This document shows, in pieces, positions 41,968-51,589 of a stretch of 64,000 bases of DNA. Made by a program: the position numbers and the translations under genes. Under the pieces are notes generated by a model that saw nothing but the letters and a program-made list of their open reading frames with translations, was not told the origin of the DNA and did no database searches. The stretch covers positions 224,374-288,373 of the forward strand of contig DCTC01000001.1 in assembly GCA_002329205.1 (NCBI GenBank), written 5' to 3'. The stretch is from Candidatus Roizmanbacteria bacterium UBA1450 (GTDB lineage: Bacteria > Patescibacteriota > Microgenomatia > UBA1406 > GWC2-37-13). Each line of letters begins with the position of its first letter. Position 1 is the first letter of the stretch.

Positions 41968-43302
41968 CTAAAACAGCGTCCCGCTGCTGAACTGCCATTT
42001 TGCAATGTGCAATGTCGGTGCAAGACCGATCAGCTCTCCTTCGAAACTGGCAAGCTGGGTAAGTTTATTCTCAATAGAAACAACATTATTCAATGCGTCC
42101 GGAATGCTTTGATTAAAACGTAAATTTTTCACCGGTTTCACGATTTTCCCGTCTTCTATCAAAAATGTACCGTCCCGTGTCATTCCAGTGATATTCAGTG
42201 CTTTCGGATTGAGTACCCGTACATACCACAGCCGTGTGACAAGCAATCCTTTTTTAACCTTTTTAATCATCTGTTCGCGGGACATGTTTCCCGGCTCAAT
42301 ATACATATGGAGCGGAATCGGTCCCAAGGTGTTTGGTGCAGGAAGAGCATGTCCGGTATTCTCGGCTCCATATCTCTTGGCATAATAGGAATCATATGCA
42401 ATTTCTTTTAATACCCCCTTCTCTACAAACACGATCTTCCTCTTCGGGTGTCCTTCATAATCAAACGGCATGGGGAAAACCAGATCGTGGAACGGATCAT
42501 CTATAAGCGTTATATTGTCTCCGAATACTTTCTGGCCCATTTTGTCAGATAAATAACTAGATTTTTCATGATAGATACGGGCATTGGGTCCATACCATTG
42601 GAAAAAGGCCATCATCTCCGATACTGCCTGCGGCTCCAATATTACTTCATATTCCCCGGGCTCAATATCTGCAGGATCTGCACTTTCTTGTGTTTTGTTG
42701 ACCGCTGTTTTAGCTACGGTCTCTGCATCGACCTCTTTCGCGGTTCGTGCCACATCAGCCGCAAAACCGCTTGAATTTTTGCCGATTACGATTGTCGAAA
42801 GATTGCAGGATGAACCGGCATGATAAGCAAATATTCCCAGTGAATTGGCAACTGCTATTTCTGACACGTCATTTGCATATGCTCCCGATGCAGTAAAGTG
42901 TGCTGCTTTTGCTTTTTGAATGACGGTAAACACACCACGGGCAAGTTCCTCTTCTGTGGCGAAGGCTATGTCCTGTTCCACTGTTTTATATTTTAGCGGC
43001 TCAGGCAATGACTCAAAGTTCGGATCATCCTCCTGAAATGAGGCGAGTTCTGCTGCGCGTTCAACTACATGTTTCAATGAAGATTCATCAAATGAATTGG
43101 TTGAAGCAACGCCAATCTTTTTTCCCAGAATAACCCGCACGGAAATCCCGAGATTCTGCCAGGCCATATTCTGATGAATTTCATTGTTCGCAAAACGGGT
43201 TAAAGAATTGCCGCTTACAGAAAGCAGTACTTCAGTTTGGTCTGCTTTGGAAAATTTCAATACGTTTTCCGCAATTTGTTTTAATTTTTGTTTCCCATAC
43301 AT
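41968..43302 (-). CDS. tldE: TldE/PmbA, partner subunit of the TldD/TldE protease
   Basis: This is the non-catalytic partner that shapes the TldD/E metalloprotease, which digests unfolded peptides and matures some modified peptides. It is 444 aa from the ATG at 43302. The N-terminal PmbA pattern is present (SGNSLTRFANNEIHQN, about 26-41). No HExxxH motif is seen, as expected for TldE. The start lies 14 nt after the tldD stop; a longer frame (43437) would overlap tldD. Confidence 0.9.
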   Translation of the reverse strand: MYGKQKLKQIAENVLKFSKADQTEVLLSVSGNSLTRFANNEIHQNMAWQNLGISVRVILGKKIGVASTNSFDESSLKHVVERAAELASFQEDDPNFESLPEPLKYKTVEQDIAFATEEELARGVFTVIQKAKAAHFTASGAYANDVSEIAVANSLGIFAYHAGSSCNLSTIVIGKNSSGFAADVARTAKEVDAETVAKTAVNKTQESADPADIEPGEYEVILEPQAVSEMMAFFQWYGPNARIYHEKSSYLSDKMGQKVFGDNITLIDDPFHDLVFPMPFDYEGHPKRKIVFVEKGVLKEIAYDSYYAKRYGAENTGHALPAPNTLGPIPLHMYIEPGNMSREQMIKKVKKGLLVTRLWYVRVLNPKALNITGMTRDGTFLIEDGKIVKPVKNLRFNQSIPDALNNVVSIENKLTQLASFEGELIGLAPTLHIAKWQFSSGTLF

Positions 43303-43316
43303 AAGTGTGGATTTAA

Positions 43317-44801
43317 TTACCACTTTACTACTCCAATTTTCACGTTCCTGAACCTGGCCGGACTGGCACCGTGACCAGTGTACATCACCTGACTTGGCTG
43401 TCCTTTCCCACAATTGGGTGTACCCCATACGGTCCATTCATCCCGCCCGCAAATCGCATCACAGGAATTCCAGAATTGAGGCGTTATGCCTTGATACGTC
43501 GGATTTTTAAGCATTCGACCCAACGTTCCATTTTTGATCTCCCATGCAATTTCAGTTCCGAACTGAAAATTGTACCGTTTATCATCAATGCTCCATGAGC
43601 GATTGGTCGACATAAAAATACCGTATTCGGTGTCTGCAATGAGTTCATCCAGTTTCCAGGCTTTTCCCGTTCCATCCTCTCCTCCGGGTTCGAGATTAAT
43701 GTTGGTCATCCGTATCATTGGCAGCCTGGACCAAGATGAGGCACGGACTGTACCATTTGATTTCCTGTTATATTGTTTGTTGATCTCATGAAGTTTGGTC
43801 ACGGTATCACGGGAAGTTATGTAGTCTTCAAATATACCGTTTTTTACAAGATATGTGCGCTGTGCCGGTACGCCTTCATCATCATATCCGAAGGTCCCCA
43901 GACCTCCCGGGACCGTAGCGTCCGCCGTCAGATTCACAATGGGTGAACCGTATTGGAATTCAAATAATTTTTCAGGAGTAAGAAAACTCGTACCTGCGTA
44001 GGACGCTTCATATCCGAGAGCACGATCGAGCTCAACTGCATGACCGCAGCTCTCATGGATTTGCAGAGCAAGCTGATTGCTGTCCAGAATGAGGTCAAAT
44101 TCACCGCTGGGACAGATATCTGCCGTCAACAAATTCACTGCTTCCTGTCCTACTTGCGGCGCATGCTGAACCAAATCAAGCTCTCGTACAAGCTCAAAAC
44201 CCCGGGTCTGATTTTGTCCCCGAAACGAATTGGGATATGATCTGTTTTGAAATTCGGTACCTTCGACAGCTGATGCTTCGATGCCTGCACCGGTCCAGAT
44301 GATTTCCTGGTCAATTCGTGATCCATTCGTTGCAGCAAAATACTTTCTTTCACGATTGGCTTGATAAGACGCCTGAGAAACAACAATCTTATCACTGACA
44401 CGTTGTGCCTTATCTGCCTCAATCAAAAGCTGGAGTTTCTCCTCCATCGGAACCTGAAAAGGGTCTTCTTTGATAGGTGTTTTATATGTTCCTTTCACCG
44501 CTTCCCAATCATCCAAGCATACATCCGTTGTTTTATGTTTCAATGAGGCTTCAGTAATTGTCAGTGCTTTTTTTATAGTTGCATCAATCCCTGTTTCACT
44601 CATATCGTGCGAGGCAGCAAAACCCCAGACTCCGTTTTTGAGAATTCGTATGTTGTATCCCTGTGATGAAGATGATTCAAGAGCTTCGACTACGCCGTCT
44701 TTTGTAGCAATATCTTCAGAGTCCTGTTGGACTATCCTGACGTCTGCGTAATCAACTTGTGAAGGAACTTTTGAGAGTATCTCCTCTGCCTGCTTCAGCA
44801 T
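43317..44801 (-). CDS. tldD: TldD, catalytic subunit of the TldD/TldE zinc protease
   Basis: The zinc motif HESCGH (HExxxH) is in IHESCGHAVELD, with a downstream Cys ligand region near the C-terminus (CDAICGRDEW..PNCGKGQPSQ). The upstream DYADVR and QGYNIRI blocks are family-typical. The ATG at 44801 gives 494 aa and is supported by TATAAT ending 6 nt before it; two ATGs further upstream (44819 and 44846) are possible. It is the first gene of tldD-tldE. TldD/E pairs are known to process ribosomally made modified peptides, but no precursor peptide is recognised nearby. Confidence 0.92.
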   Translation of the reverse strand: MLKQAEEILSKVPSQVDYADVRIVQQDSEDIATKDGVVEALESSSSQGYNIRILKNGVWGFAASHDMSETGIDATIKKALTITEASLKHKTTDVCLDDWEAVKGTYKTPIKEDPFQVPMEEKLQLLIEADKAQRVSDKIVVSQASYQANRERKYFAATNGSRIDQEIIWTGAGIEASAVEGTEFQNRSYPNSFRGQNQTRGFELVRELDLVQHAPQVGQEAVNLLTADICPSGEFDLILDSNQLALQIHESCGHAVELDRALGYEASYAGTSFLTPEKLFEFQYGSPIVNLTADATVPGGLGTFGYDDEGVPAQRTYLVKNGIFEDYITSRDTVTKLHEINKQYNRKSNGTVRASSWSRLPMIRMTNINLEPGGEDGTGKAWKLDELIADTEYGIFMSTNRSWSIDDKRYNFQFGTEIAWEIKNGTLGRMLKNPTYQGITPQFWNSCDAICGRDEWTVWGTPNCGKGQPSQVMYTGHGASPARFRNVKIGVVKW

Positions 44802-44898
44802 ATGAATATTATAATTCATTAACTTTCCATTTTCATGTCTAGACATTATCTCGTGTGAACGTCAAAGCGAGGTAAGAATGTGTGCTATAATTGCAAAA

Positions 44899-45309
44899 AT
44901 GATAAACGCAGGACATGAACTTTCACCAACCCCGATGGAAAAAACATTGCCTCAAGAAGTGCTCATCCAAAAATCAGAAGAATATCTGATTATGGAGGCA
45001 CAGTACGCCCAAGCAGTCGGTTCATTCCGAACGGCTTCTGCAAGAGAAGAACGAAATGCCTATGCCGAGTCTATGAGAGAACTGAATGTTAGAATGCAGC
45101 ACCTGCGAAACGAATACGGATTGATAATCGGAGGATTCCATGGACAGGAAATCAGCAACGCAGTAGTTTTATATGACCCTGCAATTCACCAGGTAGCTCA
45201 GCTTCACGGTGAAATCCAAAGCGGTGATCCAATCAGGTTTCTCAATACCGCAATCTGCTCAAGTAATGGAGACGTTCTTGTTCCCGCGCAAGCTATCAGA
45301 GTATATTAA
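44899..45309 (+). CDS. Hypothetical protein, 136 aa
   Basis: No family is recognised. Residues about 20-75 form a long amphipathic helix rich in Glu, Arg and Ala, probably a coiled coil. The C-terminal half is beta-rich with one Cys. The ATG at 44899 is chosen over an earlier ATG (44878) because TATAAT (44886-44891) ends 7 nt before it; the earlier start would place the promoter inside the gene. It is divergent from tldD and upstream of the MgtC-like gene. Confidence 0.6.
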   Translation: MINAGHELSPTPMEKTLPQEVLIQKSEEYLIMEAQYAQAVGSFRTASAREERNAYAESMRELNVRMQHLRNEYGLIIGGFHGQEISNAVVLYDPAIHQVAQLHGEIQSGDPIRFLNTAICSSNGDVLVPAQAIRVY

Positions 45310-45348
45310 TATTCTGAAAGAAAAACTGAAAAGATAGCTCCTACCCTT

Positions 45349-45354
45349 TATAAT
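45349..45354 (+). promoter_or_regulatory. -10 box (TATAAT), leaderless start
   Basis: TATAAT ends 6 nt before the ATG at 45361. Confidence 0.6.
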
Positions 45355-45360
45355 TAAGTC

Positions 45361-46698
45361 ATGGAACTGGCAATCTCTCTCAAATTGCTTATCTCGCTTG
45401 CGATTGGAGCAGCAATCGGACTGGAACGTGAAATCCATCAAAAGAATGACAATCACAAGAACCGCTCAGGATCTTTGCTGGGTGTGAGGACATTCTCACT
45501 GGCTACCCTCCTGGGAGCAATCGGTGGATTGCTGTATGCTGATCATCTTATTCTGGCGACTCTTATCACTGCATCCTTTATTTTGGTCATACTGGCCAAC
45601 TATATCATCACAGCATATACGACAAAGGAAAGCGGTATCACCACCGAACTCGCGGCTCTCATGAGCTACCTGATTGGAGTCCTTATTGCACTGGAAATTT
45701 TTCCGATGACCCTTACACTTTCTCTGGCGATCGTACTCATGCTTATTCTCGCCTATAAAGAACAGGTCAAAGATGTAGTTGAAGATATTCATACGAGAGA
45801 AATCAAAGCTATTTTGAGCTATGGCATCATTGCCGTTATTATCCTTCCCTTTCTTCCCAATGAGGCAATAATACTACGTGATATCCCTTACTTATCTGAT
45901 TTTCTCCGATCATTCGGCTACTCCTTGGATCGGTGGGGTTCCCTGGAAATCATAAATCCGTTCAAGACATGGCTGATTGTGGCAATTATTACAGGAGTTG
46001 ATCTTATCGGATATATTTTGGAAAAAATGTTTGGTCAGGGACGCGGACTTATCGTAACTAGTCTGGTAGGGGGCTTTGTGTCCTCCACCGCCACAACACA
46101 ATCACTCGCAGTTCAAAGTACGGAATCAAAACAGATTAATCATCTGATCGCAGCCGCAATGGTTGCAACCTTGGCGAGTTTCTTTTCACTCTTCATCATC
46201 ATATTACCTCTGAATCCGTTTTTTACGATCAGTATCCTACCCACATTACTTATTCTTGTTCTCAGTTTTGCTATAGCAAGCGGCATCTTTTTATATCTGA
46301 GCAAGAAACAGAAGAAAACTGAATTGTCAGAAGAGAGCGCACAAAGTAGAGAAATTTTTTCCATAAAACCGGCTCTCATTTTCGCCGGATTGTATTTGGG
46401 CATAAAACTTCTTTCAAGCGTAGCTCTTGAACTTTTCGGTGCCAGCGGCTTTTTGGTGACAGCAGGATTGGCCGGACTTACGGGACTGGACGCTATGACG
46501 ATCAATATTGCTGAACTGTCCCGGAAAACTATCGAAATGAATACAGCAGTGCTTGCATTTTTGATTGTAAATGCAGTCAACTTACTTGCAAAAACATTTT
46601 ACATATTTCTCCAGGGAAGAAAAGATTTTGTGTGGAAATACGGAGTTACCATGATTGTTATCATTGCACTCTCTTTTGCAGGACTGTTCTTTGTCTAA
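45361..46698 (+). CDS. MgtC/SapB-like membrane protein with DUF4010 C-terminus, 445 aa
   Basis: Residues 1-135 match the MgtC/SapB fold: ISLAIGAAIGLERE (about 11-24), GVRTFSLATLLGAIGG (about 41-56) and several helices. The rest, with about nine more helices, matches the DUF4010 domain often fused to it. MgtC itself inhibits ATP synthase in pathogens; the function of the fused form is not known. A TATAAT box 6 nt upstream predicts a leaderless mRNA. It converges on pyrE with a 2-nt gap. Confidence 0.82.
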   Translation: MELAISLKLLISLAIGAAIGLEREIHQKNDNHKNRSGSLLGVRTFSLATLLGAIGGLLYADHLILATLITASFILVILANYIITAYTTKESGITTELAALMSYLIGVLIALEIFPMTLTLSLAIVLMLILAYKEQVKDVVEDIHTREIKAILSYGIIAVIILPFLPNEAIILRDIPYLSDFLRSFGYSLDRWGSLEIINPFKTWLIVAIITGVDLIGYILEKMFGQGRGLIVTSLVGGFVSSTATTQSLAVQSTESKQINHLIAAAMVATLASFFSLFIIILPLNPFFTISILPTLLILVLSFAIASGIFLYLSKKQKKTELSEESAQSREIFSIKPALIFAGLYLGIKLLSSVALELFGASGFLVTAGLAGLTGLDAMTINIAELSRKTIEMNTAVLAFLIVNAVNLLAKTFYIFLQGRKDFVWKYGVTMIVIIALSFAGLFFV

Positions 46699-46700
46699 GC

Positions 46701-47321
46701 TCAGACTTTGCTCTCCAGATATTTTTTTCCGTGTCCGACTTTGGTATTAATGGGACGGGATTTAATATAATGCGGAAGTTCTGATTCTTCCCAGGCCTCT
46801 GCTTTCAAGACTCCCAGTGCATCAAACGGTGCTCCAACCGTTTCAGCGTTTACACCTTCGGGATTGCGGTTTATCATAACACACATAGAGACTACGTTAC
46901 CGCCCGTTTCACGGACGAGATCCACGACTTTTTTCACAGACCCCCCCGTCGTCGTGAGATCCTCAATAACAAGTACATTCTTTCCCTTTATTAGAGCGTC
47001 ATACCCGCGGGTGAAAGCCATAGATTTGTCGGGCATTTTTTCCGCATAGACGCCCAGTATCTCACGTCCTTTGAGCTGAGTCAGATGATAGGCTGTCCAG
47101 GTTGAAAGAATAATTCCTCCCAATGCCGGTGCCGCAACGACATCGATATCAGCATTTTTATATTTCTCAGCAAACAGTCTTCCCACCTCACTTACTTCCA
47201 CCGGATGAGGATAAATAGCATCTTTATTGACATATACCTCTCCATGCTTGCCTGATGTATAGACAAAGTGATCATCCGTCAGAACTGCATTCACTTTTTT
47301 TAATATTTGAATTATATCCAT
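46701..47321 (-). CDS. pyrE: Orotate phosphoribosyltransferase PyrE
   Basis: PyrE joins orotate and PRPP to give orotidine monophosphate. The PRPP-binding motif VLVIEDLTTTGGS (about 110-122) and the N-terminal SGKHGEVYVNKD region (about 23-34) are diagnostic. The 206-aa length is normal. It is 8 nt downstream of pyrF on the same strand, so pyrF-pyrE form an operon carrying out the last two steps to UMP. Confidence 0.93.
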   Translation of the reverse strand: MDIIQILKKVNAVLTDDHFVYTSGKHGEVYVNKDAIYPHPVEVSEVGRLFAEKYKNADIDVVAAPALGGIILSTWTAYHLTQLKGREILGVYAEKMPDKSMAFTRGYDALIKGKNVLVIEDLTTTGGSVKKVVDLVRETGGNVVSMCVMINRNPEGVNAETVGAPFDALGVLKAEAWEESELPHYIKSRPINTKVGHGKKYLESKV

Positions 47322-47329
47322 AGCATGTA

Positions 47330-48136
47330 TTAAATCGTAACTCGAAACGCATTGATAGCATCTCTCAACTTTCTCGCTTCATCTCCGGGATTTTCTGCAT
47401 ATAGAACACTTCTTGAAACGGTGATCACAAGTCCTTTTTTATCGTCCGCAAGTCCCGCTTGTAGCGTTGCTGTAAGATCACCTCCCTGTGCACCGATGCC
47501 AGGGACTAATATGGGAAGATCTCCGACGATTTGTCTCACTTGTGAGAGCTCTTCAGGAAACGTCGCACCGACGACAAGCATACAGTTTTTGTTCACATTC
47601 CAGGATGAGGCAACCAGTTTGGCGATACTTTGATACAACGGAACCTGTTCAACCGGGAGATCCTGCAGTTCACCTGCTCCGGGATTGGACGTCCGGCAAA
47701 GAATGATACTCCCCTTCTCCGAAATGTCCAGAAACGGTTGTATTGATTCTTTCCCGAGATACGGGTGAAGTGTGATGGCATCTGCTCCCAGATAATCAAA
47801 CGCGTAGCTTATGTAGCCTTCGTTGCTTGTACCGATATCACCTCTTTTTGCGTCAAGAATAATAAGCACGTCAGGATAACGGTCTTTGATATAGTCACAG
47901 GTTTGTTTTAGCTGCTCAATTCCTGGTGCTCCGTATGCTTCAAAAAATGCGGAATTCGGTTTATAAGCCATTACATATTCGGACGTTTGATCAATTATAT
48001 ACCTTGAGAATTCCAATAAAGGTTGTTTAGTTTGTCTATATGTCTCAGGAAGTTTGTCAAGTACCGGATCAAGTCCAATACAAAGAAGAGAATTATTGTG
48101 ATCTATTGCTTCAGTGAGTTTGTCAATAAACGACAT
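47330..48136 (-). CDS. pyrF: Orotidine 5'-phosphate decarboxylase PyrF (type 2)
   Basis: PyrF decarboxylates OMP to UMP. The active-site block LDAKRGDIGTS (about 93-103) with the catalytic Lys/Asp set, and LCIGLDPVLD near the N-terminus (about 17-26), mark the type 2 family of about 270 aa. A TATAAT box ends 5 nt before the ATG (plus-strand 48136), predicting a leaderless mRNA. It is first in pyrF-pyrE. Confidence 0.93.
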   Translation of the reverse strand: MSFIDKLTEAIDHNNSLLCIGLDPVLDKLPETYRQTKQPLLEFSRYIIDQTSEYVMAYKPNSAFFEAYGAPGIEQLKQTCDYIKDRYPDVLIILDAKRGDIGTSNEGYISYAFDYLGADAITLHPYLGKESIQPFLDISEKGSIILCRTSNPGAGELQDLPVEQVPLYQSIAKLVASSWNVNKNCMLVVGATFPEELSQVRQIVGDLPILVPGIGAQGGDLTATLQAGLADDKKGLVITVSRSVLYAENPGDEARKLRDAINAFRVTI

Positions 48137-48169
48137 ACTTTATTATACAAATTATCTACAGATTATGAT

Positions 48170-48808
48170 TTATATTCCCTCAATGATCTCTATTATTTCA
48201 TCAATATCATCGATAACATAATCCGGTTCGGTTTCGACAATCCGCTCACCATGGAATCCATAAGTTACACCGATGGTATGGGTTTCTGCATTTTTCCCCG
48301 CTGCAACGTCCACAGGACTATCCCCTACCATTATTGCACGATCAGGATTCACAGAGAAAAAATCGAGAGCTTTTACAATTCCTTCCGGATCAGGTTTGGG
48401 TACGGCAACATCCTCAAGGCCGATAAAATAGTCAATCAGTGGAAATAAACCGGTAAGTTCCAACGTCTCAATAGCCGTATCCCGGCGTCGTGTGGTGACT
48501 GCCGCGATCGAAATTCCGTTTTTCCTGAGTGCTTCAAGAGTTTTTTCAGTATTTGGAAATGCTATGGCCAAATCCGGATTTTGATGCTGATACTTATGGT
48601 GTGCTTTCATGAATGTATCAACTTCATCAAGTTCCGTAAATTCTTTGTAACAGTCCTCGAGTGATTTCCCTATCATATGGCTCATTACGTCACGTTCTAG
48701 GATATCATGATTGTGATATTCTAAACTGTGCTCGAAAGCCTGATAAATATACTCAGAAGTGTCTATTAGCGTACCGTCTACATCGAAAATTATTGCCTGA
48801 ATTTTCAT
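48170..48808 (-). CDS. HAD-superfamily phosphatase (phosphoglycolate phosphatase/PGM-like), 212 aa
   Basis: Motif I is FDVDGTLID (about 8-16), motif II AAVTTRR (about 104-110), the conserved Lys is in VPKPDPEG (about 140-147) and motif III is MVGDSPVD (about 162-169). A helical C1 cap lies between motifs I and II. Substrates in this subgroup are small phosphates. TATTAT in an extended -10 lies 6 nt before the ATG; GGGAGG is directly adjacent, too close for a normal Shine-Dalgarno. Confidence 0.87.
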   Translation of the reverse strand: MKIQAIIFDVDGTLIDTSEYIYQAFEHSLEYHNHDILERDVMSHMIGKSLEDCYKEFTELDEVDTFMKAHHKYQHQNPDLAIAFPNTEKTLEALRKNGISIAAVTTRRRDTAIETLELTGLFPLIDYFIGLEDVAVPKPDPEGIVKALDFFSVNPDRAIMVGDSPVDVAAGKNAETHTIGVTYGFHGERIVETEPDYVIDDIDEIIEIIEGI

Positions 48809-48835
48809 CCTCCCATAATATCAAAAACAGCGGGA

Positions 48836-49771
48836 TTACTCTACTCTACCTTCAGCAGGAAGATCTAAACCTTGACTCATATTTGTTTCATAATTTTGAA
48901 TAAGCCGCTCTGTTTCCTCTGCGATCTTTTTGATAGATGCATCCGAATAAAAAGCCATGTGAGGCGTTATAATGACATTCGAATGTGTCAGAAGCGGATG
49001 GTCACCGGAGAATTCTTTCTCTCCCTCCAAGACATCCAGACCGATAAGCCTGAATTTTTTGATATGTTTTAACAATGCGTCCGTGTCAATGAGCTCCCCT
49101 CGTGCGGTATTGATAAGAACGATACCTTCTCTCATTTTGGAGATTGCCGCTTCATCAACCATATGTCTGGTGCTGTCAAGAAGAGGTGCATGGAGTGAGA
49201 TTACATCAGAATTTGAGAACAATTCGTCCAGTTCGACATATTCATATCCCAACTCTTTCTGTGCTTTTTCATTTTTATAGACATCATAAGCAATCACCTC
49301 CATCTCAAAACCTTTTGCTCGTTTGATCATCTCCAAACCTATTCGTCCCGTACCGACGATACCAATAGTTTTACCTTTCAAAGAAATTCCCAGATGTCCT
49401 TGGTATGAGAACTGTCCTGCTTTGATATCTACTTGTGTTGTCAAAATATTTCTCGTCCCGGAAAGAAGTAATGCAAAAGCATGCTCTGCAATATTGAATG
49501 CACCATAATCAAGAATGTGATAAACGGCTATTCCTTTTTGTTTACAATATTCAAGGTCAATGTGATCCACGCCTACTGTCCGCGTGATCAACAATTTCAA
49601 CCGCGGAAACAGAGATAAAGTTTCTTTATCAGCTATTGCAGCAGTCTTGATTGAGATTCCTTCCGTTTCTGAAACATCGATGCGATCAACAGTTTGAATT
49701 GACTGTGAATATGTTTCTCCTGATAAATAGGTCTTCAATTCCCGATCAACATCAAAATGAATTATGCGCAT
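48836..49771 (-). CDS. D-isomer-specific 2-hydroxyacid dehydrogenase, 311 aa
   Basis: These enzymes reduce 2-keto acids to D-2-hydroxyacids with NADH. The Rossmann loop GIVGTGRIGLEM (about 138-149), the INTARGELIDTDAL block (about 220-233) with the catalytic Arg, Glu in the following strand and a C-terminal His in TPHMAFYS (about 277-284) are present. It resembles D-lactate dehydrogenase, which would fit a fermentative, respiration-free metabolism, but the exact substrate is not fixed. It is divergent from the next gene. Confidence 0.87.
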   Translation of the reverse strand: MRIIHFDVDRELKTYLSGETYSQSIQTVDRIDVSETEGISIKTAAIADKETLSLFPRLKLLITRTVGVDHIDLEYCKQKGIAVYHILDYGAFNIAEHAFALLLSGTRNILTTQVDIKAGQFSYQGHLGISLKGKTIGIVGTGRIGLEMIKRAKGFEMEVIAYDVYKNEKAQKELGYEYVELDELFSNSDVISLHAPLLDSTRHMVDEAAISKMREGIVLINTARGELIDTDALLKHIKKFRLIGLDVLEGEKEFSGDHPLLTHSNVIITPHMAFYSDASIKKIAEETERLIQNYETNMSQGLDLPAEGRVE

Positions 49772-49833
49772 ATCCGATAAATGAACTCGATAACATATCT
49801 TTATTATATCGGTTCCTTCCTCAAAAAATTTTG

Positions 49834-49839
49834 TATAAT
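49834..49839 (+). promoter_or_regulatory. -10 box (TATAAT)
   Basis: TATAAT, 12 nt before the ATG at 49852. Confidence 0.5.
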
Positions 49840-49851
49840 TTACGCCTACCT

Positions 49852-50748
49852 ATGGCACCTATTGAAAAAAGACTCGGAGTCGCTCTCGGACACTTGATGG
49901 ATACGATACCGTATCGTGAAAAAAAAGAGCTCGAACCATTTATTGAGAAAATGCCGCCTGAAGGGCAGGAATGGTGGCTCGAATGGGCCAAAGGAGCAAT
50001 TGAACGACGTCGGAAACAACAAAATCTCACATTCAGACTCCAACAAAAATTGAAAGATTTTTCGCCGGATGCAATTTCACACATACTTGATTCTTTTTCC
50101 GAAGAAGGGCTGACCCGATGGCTTCATGATATAGAAGAACCGCTGTATCCTCTCGCCATTCGTCCTGCTCAAAAGGGTCGATCTGAATACCGCCCGCCGA
50201 AAGAAATTTTTTTGGATACATTTCGAGAAGCACAATGGGTGCACAAAGAAGTTTTGCCTGCAATATCAGGATTGAAAGGAGCAGGATCCATGGCGCAGTG
50301 CCTTCTGCCATTTGTACAAGAATTGATGCCCTTTGAAGAAATCGGAATTCTGAACGGCCTGTTATTCATTCCCGAAAGAGGCGGTTACGTACCAAGTCCC
50401 AATCACGTTCAAGTACCGTTTGAATATGAAAATATTACGTCAGGGCTTGCTTTAAATGATTACCACGACACATCATCATGTTATCTCTTTCACTTTGCAC
50501 CGAATGATGACGTGCACCCTCCTCATTCGGCGCTAACTCTTATCACATCACAGGGAGAAGAAGGAGAAAGCATGCAGCAGCTACGACTGAGGATGTATGA
50601 TATGGTACATCGACCTGTATCACATCAGGATTGCGCAATTATTTATGGAGATATCAGTTCGCTTGAAGGAAACGATTCCGGGCATACGTCACCGTTTGTT
50701 CTGAAGCATCATCCGGATAAACCGATATTTTTTCGTGAACTGAGATAA
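49852..50748 (+). CDS. Hypothetical protein, 298 aa
   Basis: No family is recognised. The N-terminal 100 residues are helical and rich in Trp, Glu and Arg (EWWLEWAKGAIERRRKQQ). The C-terminal two thirds are mixed with many His (HDTSSCYLFHF, DDVHPPHS, VLKHHPDKP), which might bind a metal, although no motif is complete. The ATG at 49852 is chosen because TATAAT lies 12 nt upstream; the frame is open to 49651, but that part overlaps the divergent dehydrogenase. Confidence 0.6.
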   Translation: MAPIEKRLGVALGHLMDTIPYREKKELEPFIEKMPPEGQEWWLEWAKGAIERRRKQQNLTFRLQQKLKDFSPDAISHILDSFSEEGLTRWLHDIEEPLYPLAIRPAQKGRSEYRPPKEIFLDTFREAQWVHKEVLPAISGLKGAGSMAQCLLPFVQELMPFEEIGILNGLLFIPERGGYVPSPNHVQVPFEYENITSGLALNDYHDTSSCYLFHFAPNDDVHPPHSALTLITSQGEEGESMQQLRLRMYDMVHRPVSHQDCAIIYGDISSLEGNDSGHTSPFVLKHHPDKPIFFRELR

Positions 50749-50755
50749 TCCGATC

Positions 50756-51574
50756 TTATTCCTTGATCCACGGATATTTCTGTACTTCACCCGATGCCGT
50801 ACGGTGATATTTGCCGAATTCCGCTATCTTTTTTAATGCTTCTCCGTCAATCACAGGGCCTTCCACACACATTCGCCATCCTGTTGGATCAACACTGCAT
50901 TGTCCGCATATTCCGAAACCGCATTTCATATATCTTTCAAGCGAGACTTCAAACGGAATATTTTTTTCCCAACAAATCTGGGCGATTTTCATCTCCATTA
51001 TCTCAGGTCCGACCGTATAGACTTTGTCGTACGTTTCGTTTTCCGCATTTGATTTGAACAGATCCGTATTGAAGCCTTTGTATCCTTCTGACCCGTCATC
51101 AGTCGAAGCGTGAACCAGGGCACCGATCTCTGCCATCCACTCTTTAAAGAGTAGTTCCTGTTTGTTTCGCGCCCCGATAAAAAGATGTACTTCATACTCT
51201 TTTTTCCTGGCTTCCTGTGCCAGATATGACAACGGCACCATCCCGTATCCTCCTGCCACCATCGCAATCTTTTTGCCATCTTCAGGAAGCGTAAATACCG
51301 AACCATACGGACCGCGGAATCCCAGCAGATCTCCTTCTTCCATCATATGCATGGCTTTTGTGCTCTCCCCGACTGCAGCAACTGAAATCCTGAATCCTTC
51401 TCCGTCTTTTTTGATAATCCCGAACGGCTTTTCATCAAATCCCGGAATCCAGCACATTACAAACTGACCGGGACCTCCCGGAAAATCGTATTCAAAAACG
51501 AACGTCTTTACCCTCTCACTTTCCGTGATTATTTTTTGTATTGGTAGTGCTAATGGTTTGTCGATTTGTTTCAT
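50756..51574 (-). CDS. pyrK: Dihydroorotate dehydrogenase electron-transfer subunit PyrK
   Basis: PyrK passes electrons from PyrD's flavin to NAD+ through FAD and a 2Fe-2S cluster. The FAD domain is at the N-terminus, the NAD domain has a MVAGGYGMVPLSYLA loop, and the cluster motif CGFGICGQCSVD followed by a Cys (about 218-238) is intact. It forms a pair with pyrD upstream; 87 nt containing a G/C-rich hairpin separate them. PyrK's presence indicates the NAD-linked class 1B enzyme, not a quinone-linked one. Confidence 0.92.
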   Translation of the reverse strand: MKQIDKPLALPIQKIITESERVKTFVFEYDFPGGPGQFVMCWIPGFDEKPFGIIKKDGEGFRISVAAVGESTKAMHMMEEGDLLGFRGPYGSVFTLPEDGKKIAMVAGGYGMVPLSYLAQEARKKEYEVHLFIGARNKQELLFKEWMAEIGALVHASTDDGSEGYKGFNTDLFKSNAENETYDKVYTVGPEIMEMKIAQICWEKNIPFEVSLERYMKCGFGICGQCSVDPTGWRMCVEGPVIDGEALKKIAEFGKYHRTASGEVQKYPWIKE

Positions 51575-51589
51575 AGTTTTTTGTTAATA

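Noticed and set aside
43302..43437. Longer tldE start at 43437
   Set aside because: It would overlap tldD by 121 nt, and the added residues do not match PmbA; the ATG at 43302 fits.
49651..49851. N-terminal extension of the 298-aa protein
   Set aside because: It runs over the divergent dehydrogenase gene and its promoter; TATAAT lies 12 nt before the ATG at 49852.
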